The position numbers and the translations under genes were made by a program. From the NCBI GenBank assembly GCA_015231615.1, contig JADGBE010000005.1:1-64000 (forward strand): DNA of 64,000 nucleotides, in the 5' to 3' direction. The DNA is from Desulfamplus sp. (lineage in GTDB: Bacteria; Desulfobacterota; Desulfobacteria; Desulfobacterales; Desulfobacteraceae). The notes below the pieces were generated by a model. It was given only the letters and a program-made list of their open reading frames with translations. It searched no databases and was not told the DNA's origin. Shown here piece after piece: positions 38,158-47,708 of the stretch (the stretch's first letter is position 1; every line of letters begins with the position of its first letter).

Positions 38158-39079
38158 GATAATCATGGATAACGAAGATATTGAAATAAAGTTGATTCTT
38201 GACGCTATAAAGTTGAAACATGGCTATGATTTTACAAACTATGCTTATGCTTCAATGAAAAGGCGTATTAAGAAAATTATGGAAGATAGTAGCTTTAAAT
38301 CTGTTTCTGAGATGATCCCCCTTATTATCTATGATATTGATTTTTTTAATCTTTTCTTACGAAACATCTCGGTAAATGTAACGGAGATGTTTCGTGATCC
38401 CCAATTTTTCCTCTCCATTAGAAATACAGTTATACCATACCTTAGAACCTATCCTTTCATAAAAATATGGGCAGCAGGAGTCTCAACTGGTGAAGAGATT
38501 TACTCTCTTGCAATTCTTCTTAAAGAGGAGGGAATTGGTGATAATTTTGTACTCTATGCAACTGATTTTAATGATAGTGCATTAGATATTGCCCAAAAAG
38601 GTATATACCCTGCCTCAGAGATGAAGTTAAATACTGCTAACTATCAAAACTCAGGCGGAAAAGAGTCATTTGCAAAATATTTTCATGCAGATTATAACTC
38701 GGTAATCTTTGATAGCTCTCTTAGAAAAAATATCGTATTTGCAAATCATAATTTAGTTAGTGATGGAGTTTTTGGCGAAATGAACATGATTATCTGCCGC
38801 AATGTACTTATTTATTTCAACAGGCATCTACAAGATCAAGTCCTTCAACTCTTTAGCAAAAGCCTTAGGATAAATGGTTTTTTGTGTCTTGGGACTAAGG
38901 AGAGCCTTGAATTTTCCACAAGTGCCTCTTTATATGAACCTATTGATAAGGTAGCCAGAATTTTTAAGAAAAAGAGAGATTTTGTAAGTTTAGGAGATAA
39001 GGGTTCAGGAAATAAATCGTCAGAAGATAGAGACTATAGAGAAAAAGAGCTTGAAGATATAACTTATGGGGAATATTAA
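38147..39079 (+). CDS. cheR: CheR-type protein-glutamate methyltransferase
   Basis: SAM-dependent methyltransferase that esterifies glutamates on chemoreceptors in classical systems. The N-terminal helical domain is followed by NVTEMFRDPQFF, the SAM site KIWAAGVSTGEEIYSLAI and the late motif NMIICRNVLIYFN. No TPR extension is present, which in classical CheR means binding a receptor pentapeptide is not required. The start overlaps the upstream kinase by 11 bases; ATG 38165 is an alternative. cheB follows after 3 bases. No receptor gene lies in the window. Confidence 0.92.
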   Translation: MINKIIMDNEDIEIKLILDAIKLKHGYDFTNYAYASMKRRIKKIMEDSSFKSVSEMIPLIIYDIDFFNLFLRNISVNVTEMFRDPQFFLSIRNTVIPYLRTYPFIKIWAAGVSTGEEIYSLAILLKEEGIGDNFVLYATDFNDSALDIAQKGIYPASEMKLNTANYQNSGGKESFAKYFHADYNSVIFDSSLRKNIVFANHNLVSDGVFGEMNMIICRNVLIYFNRHLQDQVLQLFSKSLRINGFLCLGTKESLEFSTSASLYEPIDKVARIFKKKRDFVSLGDKGSGNKSSEDRDYREKELEDITYGEY

Positions 39080-39082
39080 AGA

Positions 39083-39787
39083 ATGACGGCTGCAATCAAG
39101 GCTGTTGTGATTGGTGTTTCTGCTGGAGGGTTTAATGCTCTTCACAGGATATTACCTATATTTCAGCATAATCTTTCAATTCCAATTATAATTGTTCAGC
39201 ATCGTAAAGCTGATTTTGAATCTTATTTAACACACTCTTTGAACGAGAGATGTCAGATGCCAGTGAAAGAGCCGTTAGATAAAACTAACATTGAATCTGG
39301 GACAATTTATATAGCCCCTGGTGGTTATCATCTGCTTATAGAAAAAAGAGATATTCTTAAACCTGAAATTTATGATAAAGATTTACTCATCAATAGAGAT
39401 ATGATTTTGTATAGCGACGAGTATAGCGAGTATAGTGATGAACCTTCAAATAGAGATGATGTTTTAGATAAATACAGAGATTTTCACTTTGCTCTTTCAG
39501 TTGATCCTCCAGTCTGTTATTGCCGTCCATCAATTGATGTTCTGTTTGAATCAGCAGCCGATGCTTTTGGTTCTGCCCTTATAGGTGTTATTTTAACTGG
39601 GGCTAACTTTGATGGGGCTGAAGGAATTAAAAAGATAAAGTCCCTTGGAGGCATAACAATTGCAGAGAATCCAGAAACTGCCGAAGTTAATTATATGCCA
39701 TCTTGTGCAATTAAAACAAATGCTGTTGACTACATATTGGACCTTGATGAGATACCTATTTTTATTCAAAAGTTGCTCAACTTTTAA
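39083..39787 (+). CDS. cheB: CheB-type methylesterase without receiver
   Basis: Removes methyl esters placed by CheR. The catalytic triad is present: Ser13 in GVSAGG, His40 in QHRK and Asp near 177 in GANFDGAEG. The N-terminal REC domain of classical CheB is absent, so activation must be by another route, perhaps receivers in the flanking genes. A species-specific insert near residues 100-135 contains DEYSEYSDE, from a short DNA tandem repeat (TATAGCGACGAGTATAGCGA). Confidence 0.92.
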   Translation: MTAAIKAVVIGVSAGGFNALHRILPIFQHNLSIPIIIVQHRKADFESYLTHSLNERCQMPVKEPLDKTNIESGTIYIAPGGYHLLIEKRDILKPEIYDKDLLINRDMILYSDEYSEYSDEPSNRDDVLDKYRDFHFALSVDPPVCYCRPSIDVLFESAADAFGSALIGVILTGANFDGAEGIKKIKSLGGITIAENPETAEVNYMPSCAIKTNAVDYILDLDEIPIFIQKLLNF

Positions 39788-39816
39788 ATTAATAATTCAG
39801 TTTATGGAAAATTGAA

Positions 39817-41406
39817 ATGAACGACACCCCCTTCAAACCTAAAATCTTGATCGTTGATGATATTGTTGAAAATCTTTTTGCTCTTGAGAGAATTTTCGGT
39901 AAAATTGATGCCGATATAATTAAAGCATCTTCAGGTAATGAAGCACTGACACTTATTCTTGAGCATGACTTCGCACTTATAATTCTTGATGTTCAAATGC
40001 CAGAAATGGATGGATATGAGGTTGCAGAGCTTATTAAATCTGATGAAACAACAGCAAACATACCAATCATTTTTGTTACTGCAATTGATCGTGAAGATGC
40101 AAAAGAGATAAGAGGTTATAATACAGGGGCGGTTGATTTTATTTTCAAACCAATCAACAAACAGATTTTGTTGAGCAAAGTTAATGTATTTTTAGAGCTT
40201 TACAGAATAAAGAATGGCTTAGAACATCTTGTTGATGAGAGAACCCGTGAGCTTTATGAGATCAATCAGAAACTAAAAGAGCTTATAAAGACAAATATCA
40301 AGGCAACCCGTGAAATTGAGTACTCTCATTCATATCTTTTAAAGGTAATTGACTCTATTACTTCTTGCCTTGTTAGCGTTGATTATCTTGGTAGAATCAC
40401 TGATATGAACAATCAGGCACAAATAATTTCAGGCATTGCCCCGCGTAATGCTGTAGGAAAGCCTGTTGCTGAGGTGTTTCCCTTTTACACAATGCTAACT
40501 GAGATGATTCAGCAGGCGATCTCTTCTGGTCAACCAGTTCAGAAACATAGCATTTCAGTTAATATAAAAAGTGGGTGTATTGAGGAAGCTCGGTATTTTA
40601 AGGCTGGTTTATCAACTCATAATGGCTCTGTTATAAACGACTTTGCTATCTATCCTTTTTGCTTTAATAATAACCATGGGGCAGTAATAAGAATTGATGA
40701 TGTTACTGAGCGTGTCAAACGTGAAGAGATGGCAATTTTAAATGAGAAAAAACTTACCATTGACACTATTCACCGCCTTACATGGGCATCTGAATATAAA
40801 GATGAAGATACAGGCTCTCATATTCAGAGAATGAGCAACTACAGCACTGCAATTGCAAAAAGACTTAACATAAATCCCAACACTGTTGAATCAATATCTT
40901 ACGCAGCTCCAATGCACGATATTGGAAAAATAGGGATACCCGACCGTATTTTACTAAAACCCGGAAAGTTGACTCCTGAAGAGTGGGATATAATGAAACG
41001 CCATACAGTAATTGGGGCAAAAATACTTAAAGGTTCAAAGTCTGGTTTTATCCGTCTTGGTGAGCTGATTGCTATGACGCACCATGAAAAATGGGACGGT
41101 AGCGGTTATCCTTTGGGGCTTAAAGGAACTAAAATTCCAATGGTTAGCCGTATTGTTGCCTTAGCTGATGTGTTCGACTCTTTGACGACAAAACGACCTT
41201 ATAAAGAGGCATTTTCATTAGAAAAATCATACCAAATAATAAGAGAGGGCAAAGGTAGCCACTTTGACCCTGATGTTGTTGATGCCTTTTTTGAGATTTT
41301 AGATGAAATTTTGAAAATAAAAATTCAGCCATTTAACGAAGAGGCAAAGGTCTCTTTTATCAATCAATGTGTATTGGTTGATGATATAGTTAAACTTATG
41401 ACTTAG
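39817..41406 (+). CDS. REC-PAS-HD-GYP c-di-GMP phosphodiesterase (RpfG-like)
   Basis: A cytosolic response regulator. REC (phospho-Asp in IILDVQMPEMDG) is followed by a coiled linker, a PAS domain (about 175-310, ending IRIDDVTERVKR) and an HD-GYP domain with HDIGKIGIPD near 368 and HHEKWDGSGYP near 422. All metal-binding residues are present, so c-di-GMP hydrolysis is expected. Its REC-linker-PAS half is a close paralogue of the next gene, from which it is separated by 8 bases. Confidence 0.93.
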   Translation: MNDTPFKPKILIVDDIVENLFALERIFGKIDADIIKASSGNEALTLILEHDFALIILDVQMPEMDGYEVAELIKSDETTANIPIIFVTAIDREDAKEIRGYNTGAVDFIFKPINKQILLSKVNVFLELYRIKNGLEHLVDERTRELYEINQKLKELIKTNIKATREIEYSHSYLLKVIDSITSCLVSVDYLGRITDMNNQAQIISGIAPRNAVGKPVAEVFPFYTMLTEMIQQAISSGQPVQKHSISVNIKSGCIEEARYFKAGLSTHNGSVINDFAIYPFCFNNNHGAVIRIDDVTERVKREEMAILNEKKLTIDTIHRLTWASEYKDEDTGSHIQRMSNYSTAIAKRLNINPNTVESISYAAPMHDIGKIGIPDRILLKPGKLTPEEWDIMKRHTVIGAKILKGSKSGFIRLGELIAMTHHEKWDGSGYPLGLKGTKIPMVSRIVALADVFDSLTTKRPYKEAFSLEKSYQIIREGKGSHFDPDVVDAFFEILDEILKIKIQPFNEEAKVSFINQCVLVDDIVKLMT

Positions 41407-41414
41407 GAAAATCA

Positions 41415-43220
41415 ATGGATAGTAACATATTTAAGCCCAAGATTCTCATTGTAGATGACATTCCTGAAAATCTCTTTGCATTGGAGAAAATTCTATTAAA
41501 ATTAGATGCCCAAGTTTTTCGTGCTTCTTCAGGTAACGAGGCTTTAGCTCGTATTTTAGATCACGAGTTTGCCCTTATTATTCTTGATGTTCAGATGCCA
41601 GAGATGGATGGATATGAGGTTGCAGAGATACTTAAATCTGATGAAAAAACCGAAAATATCCCCATTATTTTTGTTACTGCAATTGACAGAGATGATGCAA
41701 AAGAGATTAAAGGTTATGGTACTGGGGCGGTTGACTTTATATTTAAGCCTTTAAATAAATTTATTCTTTTAAGCAAGGTTAATGTCTTTCTTGAGCTTCA
41801 TAAAATTAAAAATGGGTTAGAGCAGATTGTGGAAGCAAGAACTGCTCAATTAAGCCATACAAATAAAGAGTTAAAAGAGCAGATAGAGAAAAATATTGAG
41901 GCAACTTGTGAAATTGAACGGGCAAGAGCATACCTTTTAAAAGTTATCAACTCAATCTCATCTTGTCTAATCAGTGTAGATAGTGAAGGCAAAATTACAG
42001 ATATGAACAGCCATGCCCAACACCTTGCTTCATTTGTTGGCTCACCACATATTTATAGCCCCACCCCCGCCCCCCTCCCCAATGGAGAGGGGGAGAATAA
42101 TGATTCCCTCCCCAAGGGGAGTGGTGGGGAGGGGCAAAAGAATTATCTGGAAACCTATAGGTCAGAATATGCGGCTGCCAAATCTATTTCTGAAGTTTTT
42201 CCTTTTTACAGATTTATTACCAAAAATATTGAAAAAGCTATTGAGACAGGCGAATTTGTTGAAAAAAATCGTATTCCTGTTTACATCAAAGGCAAACTTG
42301 TAATTAATAATTTTGCCATTTATCCATTTAGTTTTAATGATAATAAAGGTGCAGTTATCAGAATTGATGATGTAACAGAAAGAGTAAAAATGGATGAAAT
42401 TGTGATTCAATCTGAAAAGATGCTCTCAATGGGTGGAATTGCTGCTGGTATGGCACATGAGATCAACAACCCGCTCGCTGGAATTATTCAAAATATTCAA
42501 GTTATCAGAAATAGAATTTATGGAGATTTGCCTGCTAATCATAAGGCAGCTAATGAGTGTGGTCTATCGCTTGAAGTTATAAGACAATATATGGATAAAC
42601 GTGAAATTTTGCGTATGATGGACTCTGTTCAGCAGGCTGGAAACCGGGCTGCACAAATTGTTGATGATATGCTAAGTTTTAGCCGTAAACATGAAGGAAC
42701 TTTGAAAGATGAAAATTTACAAGAGCTTGTAGAAAAATCTATAAAGTTAGCAATAGCAGACTATAAAACAAAATCTGAAAAAGATATTGGAGAGATTGAG
42801 ATTATTAGAAATTATCAACAAGGTATGCCATTAATATCATGCCAGCCAAGCAAAATGCAGCAAGTCCTACTAAATATCTTTAAAAATGGACTGCAAGCAA
42901 TGGAAAATATAGAATATGGTGCTGTAAAGAGGTTTAATATAACTATCGGTATAACTGATAATATGGCATCAATTGCAATTGCTGATAATGGTGAGGGAAT
43001 GCCAGAAGAGATAAGTAAAAAGATATTTCAACCCTTTTTTACAACCAGAAAGAGTGGAACAGGGCTTGGTTTATCTATCTCATATTTTATTATCACTGAA
43101 GATCATAAAGGCACACTTAGCGTATTCTCAACTGAGGGGCAAGGCACTGAGTTTACAATCAAATTGCCACTTCATAAATCAACGCCTGTTATAGCCGATA
43201 GTAATAAAATGGAATATTAA
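41415..43220 (+). CDS. REC-PAS-histidine kinase
   Basis: A 601-residue soluble kinase. Its REC, linker and PAS share long identical stretches with the preceding HD-GYP protein, such as FALIILDVQMPEMDGYEVAE and GAVIRIDDVTERVK. The output half is instead a HisKA/HATPase kinase: GMAHEINNPLAGIIQ (His near 348), VLLNIFKNGLQAM, DNGEGMP and GTGLGLSIS. A full copy of element B lies in frame within PAS and adds about 40 residues, including SPTPAPLPNGEGENN and PKGSGGEGQKN. mobB follows with no gap. Confidence 0.92.
   Translation: MDSNIFKPKILIVDDIPENLFALEKILLKLDAQVFRASSGNEALARILDHEFALIILDVQMPEMDGYEVAEILKSDEKTENIPIIFVTAIDRDDAKEIKGYGTGAVDFIFKPLNKFILLSKVNVFLELHKIKNGLEQIVEARTAQLSHTNKELKEQIEKNIEATCEIERARAYLLKVINSISSCLISVDSEGKITDMNSHAQHLASFVGSPHIYSPTPAPLPNGEGENNDSLPKGSGGEGQKNYLETYRSEYAAAKSISEVFPFYRFITKNIEKAIETGEFVEKNRIPVYIKGKLVINNFAIYPFSFNDNKGAVIRIDDVTERVKMDEIVIQSEKMLSMGGIAAGMAHEINNPLAGIIQNIQVIRNRIYGDLPANHKAANECGLSLEVIRQYMDKREILRMMDSVQQAGNRAAQIVDDMLSFSRKHEGTLKDENLQELVEKSIKLAIADYKTKSEKDIGEIEIIRNYQQGMPLISCQPSKMQQVLLNIFKNGLQAMENIEYGAVKRFNITIGITDNMASIAIADNGEGMPEEISKKIFQPFFTTRKSGTGLGLSISYFIITEDHKGTLSVFSTEGQGTEFTIKLPLHKSTPVIADSNKMEY
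42052..42159 (+). repeat. C/G-rich element B, full copy inside the kinase gene
   Basis: The stretch runs from TTTATAGCCCCACCCCC to AATTATCTGGAAACCTATAG, covering the complete element with both inner inverted repeats. It keeps the reading frame open and encodes SPTPAPLPNGEGENN. The paralogous gene next door lacks it at the same PAS position, which fixes it as an insertion. Confidence 0.92.
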
Positions 43221-43820
43221 ATGGATAGTAAACAAGTTCAAGCAAATATTATATCAATTGCGGGTCAATCAGGCTCTGGTAAAACCACCTTTTTGGAAAA
43301 GTTAATACCACATTTGAGTAAAAAGGGTTATCGTATTGGAGTTATTAAACATGCACATTGCACAGTTGAGATGGAGAAAAAGGGTAAAGATAGTTGGAGG
43401 CACAAAGAGGCTGGTGCTGCTGCGACTCTTGTAATATCTCCTAACCTCATCTCAATGGTTAAAGATTATAAAGAGCCAAATTTTGTTGAAGAGCTTATAG
43501 ATGCTAAACAAGAAAATTTTAACTACTATGAATCATTACTTATTGAAAACGCAAGAAATTACCTATTTGATATGGATATTATAATTGTTGAAGGTTTTAA
43601 ATATGCCCCAATTCCTAAATTTGAAATTTTTAGAGTTGCTGCTGGACACGATAAACCACTCTTTCTTGATGATAAAAACTTTCTTTATGATAAAAATCTT
43701 GTTGGCTTTATTACTGATTCAGATTACCGCGTAAATGTTCCTTGTTTTGGACTTGATGATACTAAGTTGGTTGCTGATTTTATTGAGAAACAGTATCTAT
43801 ACTGTATTTCAGATAAATAA
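43221..43820 (+). CDS. mobB: Molybdopterin-guanine dinucleotide biosynthesis protein MobB
   Basis: GTP-binding accessory protein for making bis-MGD molybdenum or tungsten cofactor. Walker A is IAGQSGSGKTTFLEKLI. GVIKHAHC, the DSWRHKEAGA motif and IIVEGFKYAPIPKFEIFR are family signatures. It has 199 residues with a modest C-terminal extension. Its start directly abuts the kinase stop, so it may be read from the signalling transcript. No other molybdenum genes are in view. Confidence 0.9.
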   Translation: MDSKQVQANIISIAGQSGSGKTTFLEKLIPHLSKKGYRIGVIKHAHCTVEMEKKGKDSWRHKEAGAAATLVISPNLISMVKDYKEPNFVEELIDAKQENFNYYESLLIENARNYLFDMDIIIVEGFKYAPIPKFEIFRVAAGHDKPLFLDDKNFLYDKNLVGFITDSDYRVNVPCFGLDDTKLVADFIEKQYLYCISDK

Positions 43821-43850
43821 ATTGGCAACAGAATTATTTGGAAAGCTATA
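43821..43850 (+). repeat. Collapsed remnant of element B
   Basis: ATTGGCAACA joined to GAATTATTTGGAAAGCTATA: the first part matches the left flank of the copy at 14304, the second its right end (AATTATCTGGAAAGCTATAA). The G/C-rich centre is gone, as after a precise internal deletion. Confidence 0.6.
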
Positions 43851-43853
43851 AAA

Positions 43854-44132
43854 ATGAAGAAAAAAATCATATATTTTATTGAAAATTGGAAAATGGTTAT
43901 CCACCTGCTTTTTAAAACAAAGCGGTTTGGGGTGAATAATAATTTATGGTCAGAGCGTGATTCTCTGTTTGGTAATTCATGGCTAATTGGTTGGAGTCAG
44001 GCAATTAAAAATTACAAAATGATGAAAGTGAGGGCATTTTCAGGGTTTATTCCATTAAATCAGGCGATTGACCTTTTTCCAGAACACTCTAAAAAGCACG
44101 GTTACAGACCTATTGACAAAAAAAACAAGTGA
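43854..44132 (+). CDS. Small hypothetical protein
   Basis: Ninety-two residues, basic, beginning MKKKIIYFIENWKMVIHLLF, with one amphipathic rather than truly transmembrane N-terminal helix. A conserved-looking core, WLIGWSQAIKNYKMM, is followed by a short charged tail. The start lies at the edge of the collapsed B remnant with no ribosome-binding site. I do not recognise the family. The balanced, protein-like composition makes it more likely real than not. Confidence 0.45.
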   Translation: MKKKIIYFIENWKMVIHLLFKTKRFGVNNNLWSERDSLFGNSWLIGWSQAIKNYKMMKVRAFSGFIPLNQAIDLFPEHSKKHGYRPIDKKNK

Positions 44133-44216
44133 GATTAGAATGCCTATTTTTAGCAATAGCTCAATAGCTATTTATAAATTTAGAATCTATCAGAATGCGA
44201 TGTGAATATATTTAAT

Positions 44217-44281
44217 GAACAAGATTTAATAAGATATTTTAGAAACAGGATTTAATAAACAAAATCTAATAAACAGGATTA
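44217..44281. repeat. Degenerate AT-rich tandem repeats upstream of ettA
   Basis: Imperfect units of the form AACAGGATTTAATAA recur four times in the bases just before the ettA start. No function is evident; they could affect the leader or promoter. Confidence 0.5.
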
Positions 44282-44288
44282 AAATATA

Positions 44289-45968
44289 ATGTCAGAAGAT
44301 ACCAAAAAAGTCATTTACTCCATGATGAAGGTAAGTAAATTTTACGATAAAAAGCCAGTTATAAAGGATATATCGCTCTCCTATTTTTACGGTGCAAAGA
44401 TTGGAGTTCTTGGTCTTAACGGTTCTGGTAAAAGCTCACTTCTTAAAATCATGGCGGGCATTGATAAAGAATACAACGGAGAGACAATTTTATCCAAAGG
44501 TTTTTCTGTTGGATATTTAGAGCAGGAGCCTCTGCTTGATTCCACAAAAACCGTTAAGGAGATTGTTGAGCAGGGTGTTCAGGAGACGGTTGATCTTGTC
44601 AAAGAGTATGAATCAATCAATGAAAAATTTGCAGAACCAATGTCAGATGATGAGATGGACAAACTCATTGCAAGACAAGGCGTTCTACAGGAGCAGCTTG
44701 ATCACTTAGAGGCGTGGGATTTAGATTCAAAACTTAAAATGGCTATGGATGCTTTGCGTTGTCCGCCTGAAGACACACCAGTGAATGTAATCTCTGGAGG
44801 TGAGAAACGCCGTGTTGCTTTGTGCCGTTTGATGCTTCAAAAACCTGACATTCTTCTTCTCGATGAGCCGACCAACCATCTTGACGCTGCATCAGTTGCA
44901 TGGCTTGAACAGCATTTAAGCCAATATGCAGGAACAGTTATTGCCGTTACGCATGACAGATATTTTCTTGATAATGTGGCTGGCTGGATACTTGAACTTG
45001 ATAGAGGTGAGGGAATTCCATGGAAAGGCAACTACTCATCATGGCTTGAACAAAAACAGAACAGACTTAAAACTGAAGAAAAAAAAGAGAGTAAACGCCA
45101 AAAAACTTTAGAAAGAGAGCTTGAATGGATAAAGATGTCTCCAAAGGGAAGGCACTCAAAAGCCAAGGCAAGAATAACCTCTTATGATGAACTTCTAAGA
45201 CAGGACGTAAAAGATCGCGAAAAAGACCTTGAGATTTATATTCCACCTGGTCCAAGGCTTGGTGATAAAGTAGTTGTTGCAAATGGCGTTACTAAGGCAT
45301 TTGCAGATAAATTGCTTGTTGAGAATATGAATTTTATAATACCTGCTGGTGGTATCATCGGAGTTGTGGGTCCAAATGGTGCTGGAAAATCAACGCTTTT
45401 TAATATGATCACGGAAAAAGAGAAGCCTGATTCAGGCAATATTGAGCTTGGAGAGACCGTCAAAGTTGCTTACGTGGATCAAGACAGGCATTTGAATCCT
45501 GATAAAAGTATCTGGGAAGTCATATCAGACGGCAATGAGACCATTTTGCTTGGAGGACGTGAGGTCAACTCTCGAGCCTATGTTTCAAAGTTTAACTTCT
45601 CAGGAACAGATCAACAAAAAAAAGTTGGATTTTTATCAGGTGGAGAGAGAAACCGTGTCCATCTTGCAAGAATGTTAAAAGAGGAGGCAAATCTTCTTTT
45701 GCTTGATGAGCCTACAAACGATCTTGATGTAAATACTATGAGAGCATTGGAAGAGGCGTTAGAAAATTTTGCAGGGTGTGCCATAATTATAAGCCATGAC
45801 AGGTGGTTTCTTGACAGGGTGGCAACTCATATTTTAGCGTTTGAGGGAGAGAGCCAGACAGTTTTCTTTGAGGGAAGCTACTCTGATTATGAAAAAGATA
45901 GAAAAAAGAGACTTGGAATTAAAGCAGAGCAGCCAGAACGCATTAAGTATCGCCATTTGACACGGTAA
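44289..45968 (+). CDS. ettA: Energy-dependent translational throttle EttA
   Basis: ABC-F protein that binds the ribosomal E site and gates elongation by ATP/ADP ratio. Two ATPase domains have Walker A GLNGSGKSSLLKI and GPNGAGKSTLFNM, signatures VISGGEKRRVALC and FLSGGERNRVHLA, and Walker B LLLDEPTNHLD and LLLDEPTNDLD. The linker MSPKGRHSKAKARI and the arm between residues 90 and 140 match EttA. Length of 559 residues is close to E. coli (555). No ribosome-binding site is evident. prfC follows about 100 bases on, so two translation factors sit together. Confidence 0.95.
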   Translation: MSEDTKKVIYSMMKVSKFYDKKPVIKDISLSYFYGAKIGVLGLNGSGKSSLLKIMAGIDKEYNGETILSKGFSVGYLEQEPLLDSTKTVKEIVEQGVQETVDLVKEYESINEKFAEPMSDDEMDKLIARQGVLQEQLDHLEAWDLDSKLKMAMDALRCPPEDTPVNVISGGEKRRVALCRLMLQKPDILLLDEPTNHLDAASVAWLEQHLSQYAGTVIAVTHDRYFLDNVAGWILELDRGEGIPWKGNYSSWLEQKQNRLKTEEKKESKRQKTLERELEWIKMSPKGRHSKAKARITSYDELLRQDVKDREKDLEIYIPPGPRLGDKVVVANGVTKAFADKLLVENMNFIIPAGGIIGVVGPNGAGKSTLFNMITEKEKPDSGNIELGETVKVAYVDQDRHLNPDKSIWEVISDGNETILLGGREVNSRAYVSKFNFSGTDQQKKVGFLSGGERNRVHLARMLKEEANLLLLDEPTNDLDVNTMRALEEALENFAGCAIIISHDRWFLDRVATHILAFEGESQTVFFEGSYSDYEKDRKKRLGIKAEQPERIKYRHLTR

Positions 45969-46002
45969 TTTGTCTATCTTTAATTTAACCAATAAACATT
46001 GA

Positions 46003-46035
46003 AGATTTGACAACTTTTTAAAAGTTGTCAAATCT
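46003..46035. repeat. Palindrome family A, copy 3
   Basis: Perfect 16-base arms (AGATTTGACAACTTTT) around one T, identical in core to copy 1, 34 bases after the ettA stop and before prfC. Confidence 0.85.
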
Positions 46036-46075
46036 ATTTTAATTTAATGAACACGATTATAACCTTCTGGCATTT

Positions 46076-47677
46076 ATGGAAAATATAAACACCGATTCAC
46101 GAACCCTTAAAGAGATTCAAAAACGCCGCACCTTTGCAATCATCAGCCACCCTGATGCAGGTAAAACTACCTTGACTGAAAAACTCTTACTATTTGGAGG
46201 GGCAATCCAGCAAGCAGGGGCTGTAAAATCTCGCAAAACAGAGAAAAAAGCTACGAGCGATTTTCTCTCAATTGAGCAAGAAAGAGGGATCAGCGTCTCA
46301 TCTTCTGTTATGAAATTCAATTACAGAGACTATGAGATAAACCTTCTTGACACCCCGGGACATAAAGATTTTTCCGAAGACACCTACAGGGTTCTTACAG
46401 CGGTTGATTGTGCAGTAATGATAATTGACAGTGCAAAAGGTGTTGAGCCTCAGACACAAAAGCTCATGGAAGTTTGCAGAATGCGTAACACCCCCATTAT
46501 CACCTTTATCAACAAGTTGGACAGAGAAGGTTTAGAACCTCTTGAACTGTTTGCAGATATTGAAGAAAAACTTCAAATTGAATGCACTCCAATAACGTGG
46601 CCTATTGGAATGGGTAAACGGTTTCAAGGAGTATATCATCTACAAAAAAATGAGCTTGGGCTTTTCTCTGCTGGATACACCCCAAAAGACGGTGATGGAG
46701 TGGTGATAAAGGATTTAGCTGATAAAAAATTAGATGAATATTTGGGAAAGCAGGCACAAGAGTTAAGAGATGATGTTGAACTTTTGCAAGGAGCATCTGA
46801 TCCTTTTGATATGGACGAGTATCTTAAAGGCTCACAAACACCAGTATTTTTCGGAAGTGCAATAAACAACTTTGGTGTGCGTGAGATGCTTGACTCTTTT
46901 GTTGAAATTGCCCCTTCCCCAAGTATCCGCACAACTTCTACACGAGATGTTGATCCAAGAGAAAAAGAGTTTTCAGGATTTACCTTTAAGATTCAGGCAA
47001 ATATGGATCCTGCTCACAGGGACAGAATAGCATTTTTCAGAATTTGCTCAGGAAAATTCACACGCGGAATGAAGGTAAAACATCACAGAATCGGAAAAGA
47101 TGTAATAATTTCCAATGCCACAATCTTTATGGCCCAAGAGAGAAGCAACATTGATGAGGCTTATCCCGGTGATATTATTGGTATTCATAACCACGGCACA
47201 ATTAAAATAGGTGATACTTTTACAGAAAAAGAGCCGTTAAAATTTACAGGCATACCAAGTTTTGCACCTGAACATTTCAGGAGGGTTATACTTAAAAATC
47301 CCCTTAAAACAAAAGCATTGCAAAAAGGGCTTTTTCAGCTTGCAGAAGAGGGGACAATTCAGGTTTTCCGTCCAAAAATCAACAATGATTACATACTCGG
47401 TGCTGTTGGGGTTCTTCAGTTTGATGTTACAATGTCAAGGCTCATGGCAGAATATAGTGTGGCGGCTGCTTATGAGCCTATTGATTTTTCAGTTGCAAGA
47501 TGGGTTACCTGTGATAGCGAAGAGAGGCTAAAAGAGTTTATCAAAAAAAATTCAGGTGCAATTGCAACTGATTCAGAAGGTTGGACAGCATTCTTGACCA
47601 CAAGCGAATATCAGCTTGGGTTTGCTGTAGAGGCGTGGCCTGATATAAAATTTCATAAAACAAGAGAATATAACTAA
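46076..47677 (+). CDS. prfC: Peptide chain release factor 3
   Basis: Translational GTPase that removes RF1/RF2 after termination. G1 [15 protein letters not shown], the switch sequence [11 protein letters not shown]3 [13 protein letters not shown] and G4 NKLDREG are all intact and of RF3 type. Length of 533 residues matches E. coli (529). The ATG lacks an obvious ribosome-binding site. It is followed by the PIN-toxin remnant. Confidence 0.96.
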   Translation: MENINTDSRTLKEIQKRRTFAIISHPDAGKTTLTEKLLLFGGAIQQAGAVKSRKTEKKATSDFLSIEQERGISVSSSVMKFNYRDYEINLLDTPGHKDFSEDTYRVLTAVDCAVMIIDSAKGVEPQTQKLMEVCRMRNTPIITFINKLDREGLEPLELFADIEEKLQIECTPITWPIGMGKRFQGVYHLQKNELGLFSAGYTPKDGDGVVIKDLADKKLDEYLGKQAQELRDDVELLQGASDPFDMDEYLKGSQTPVFFGSAINNFGVREMLDSFVEIAPSPSIRTTSTRDVDPREKEFSGFTFKIQANMDPAHRDRIAFFRICSGKFTRGMKVKHHRIGKDVIISNATIFMAQERSNIDEAYPGDIIGIHNHGTIKIGDTFTEKEPLKFTGIPSFAPEHFRRVILKNPLKTKALQKGLFQLAEEGTIQVFRPKINNDYILGAVGVLQFDVTMSRLMAEYSVAAAYEPIDFSVARWVTCDSEERLKEFIKKNSGAIATDSEGWTAFLTTSEYQLGFAVEAWPDIKFHKTREYN

Positions 47678-47708
47678 CCACTAATCACCATACAATAGAG
47701 GATAACTA

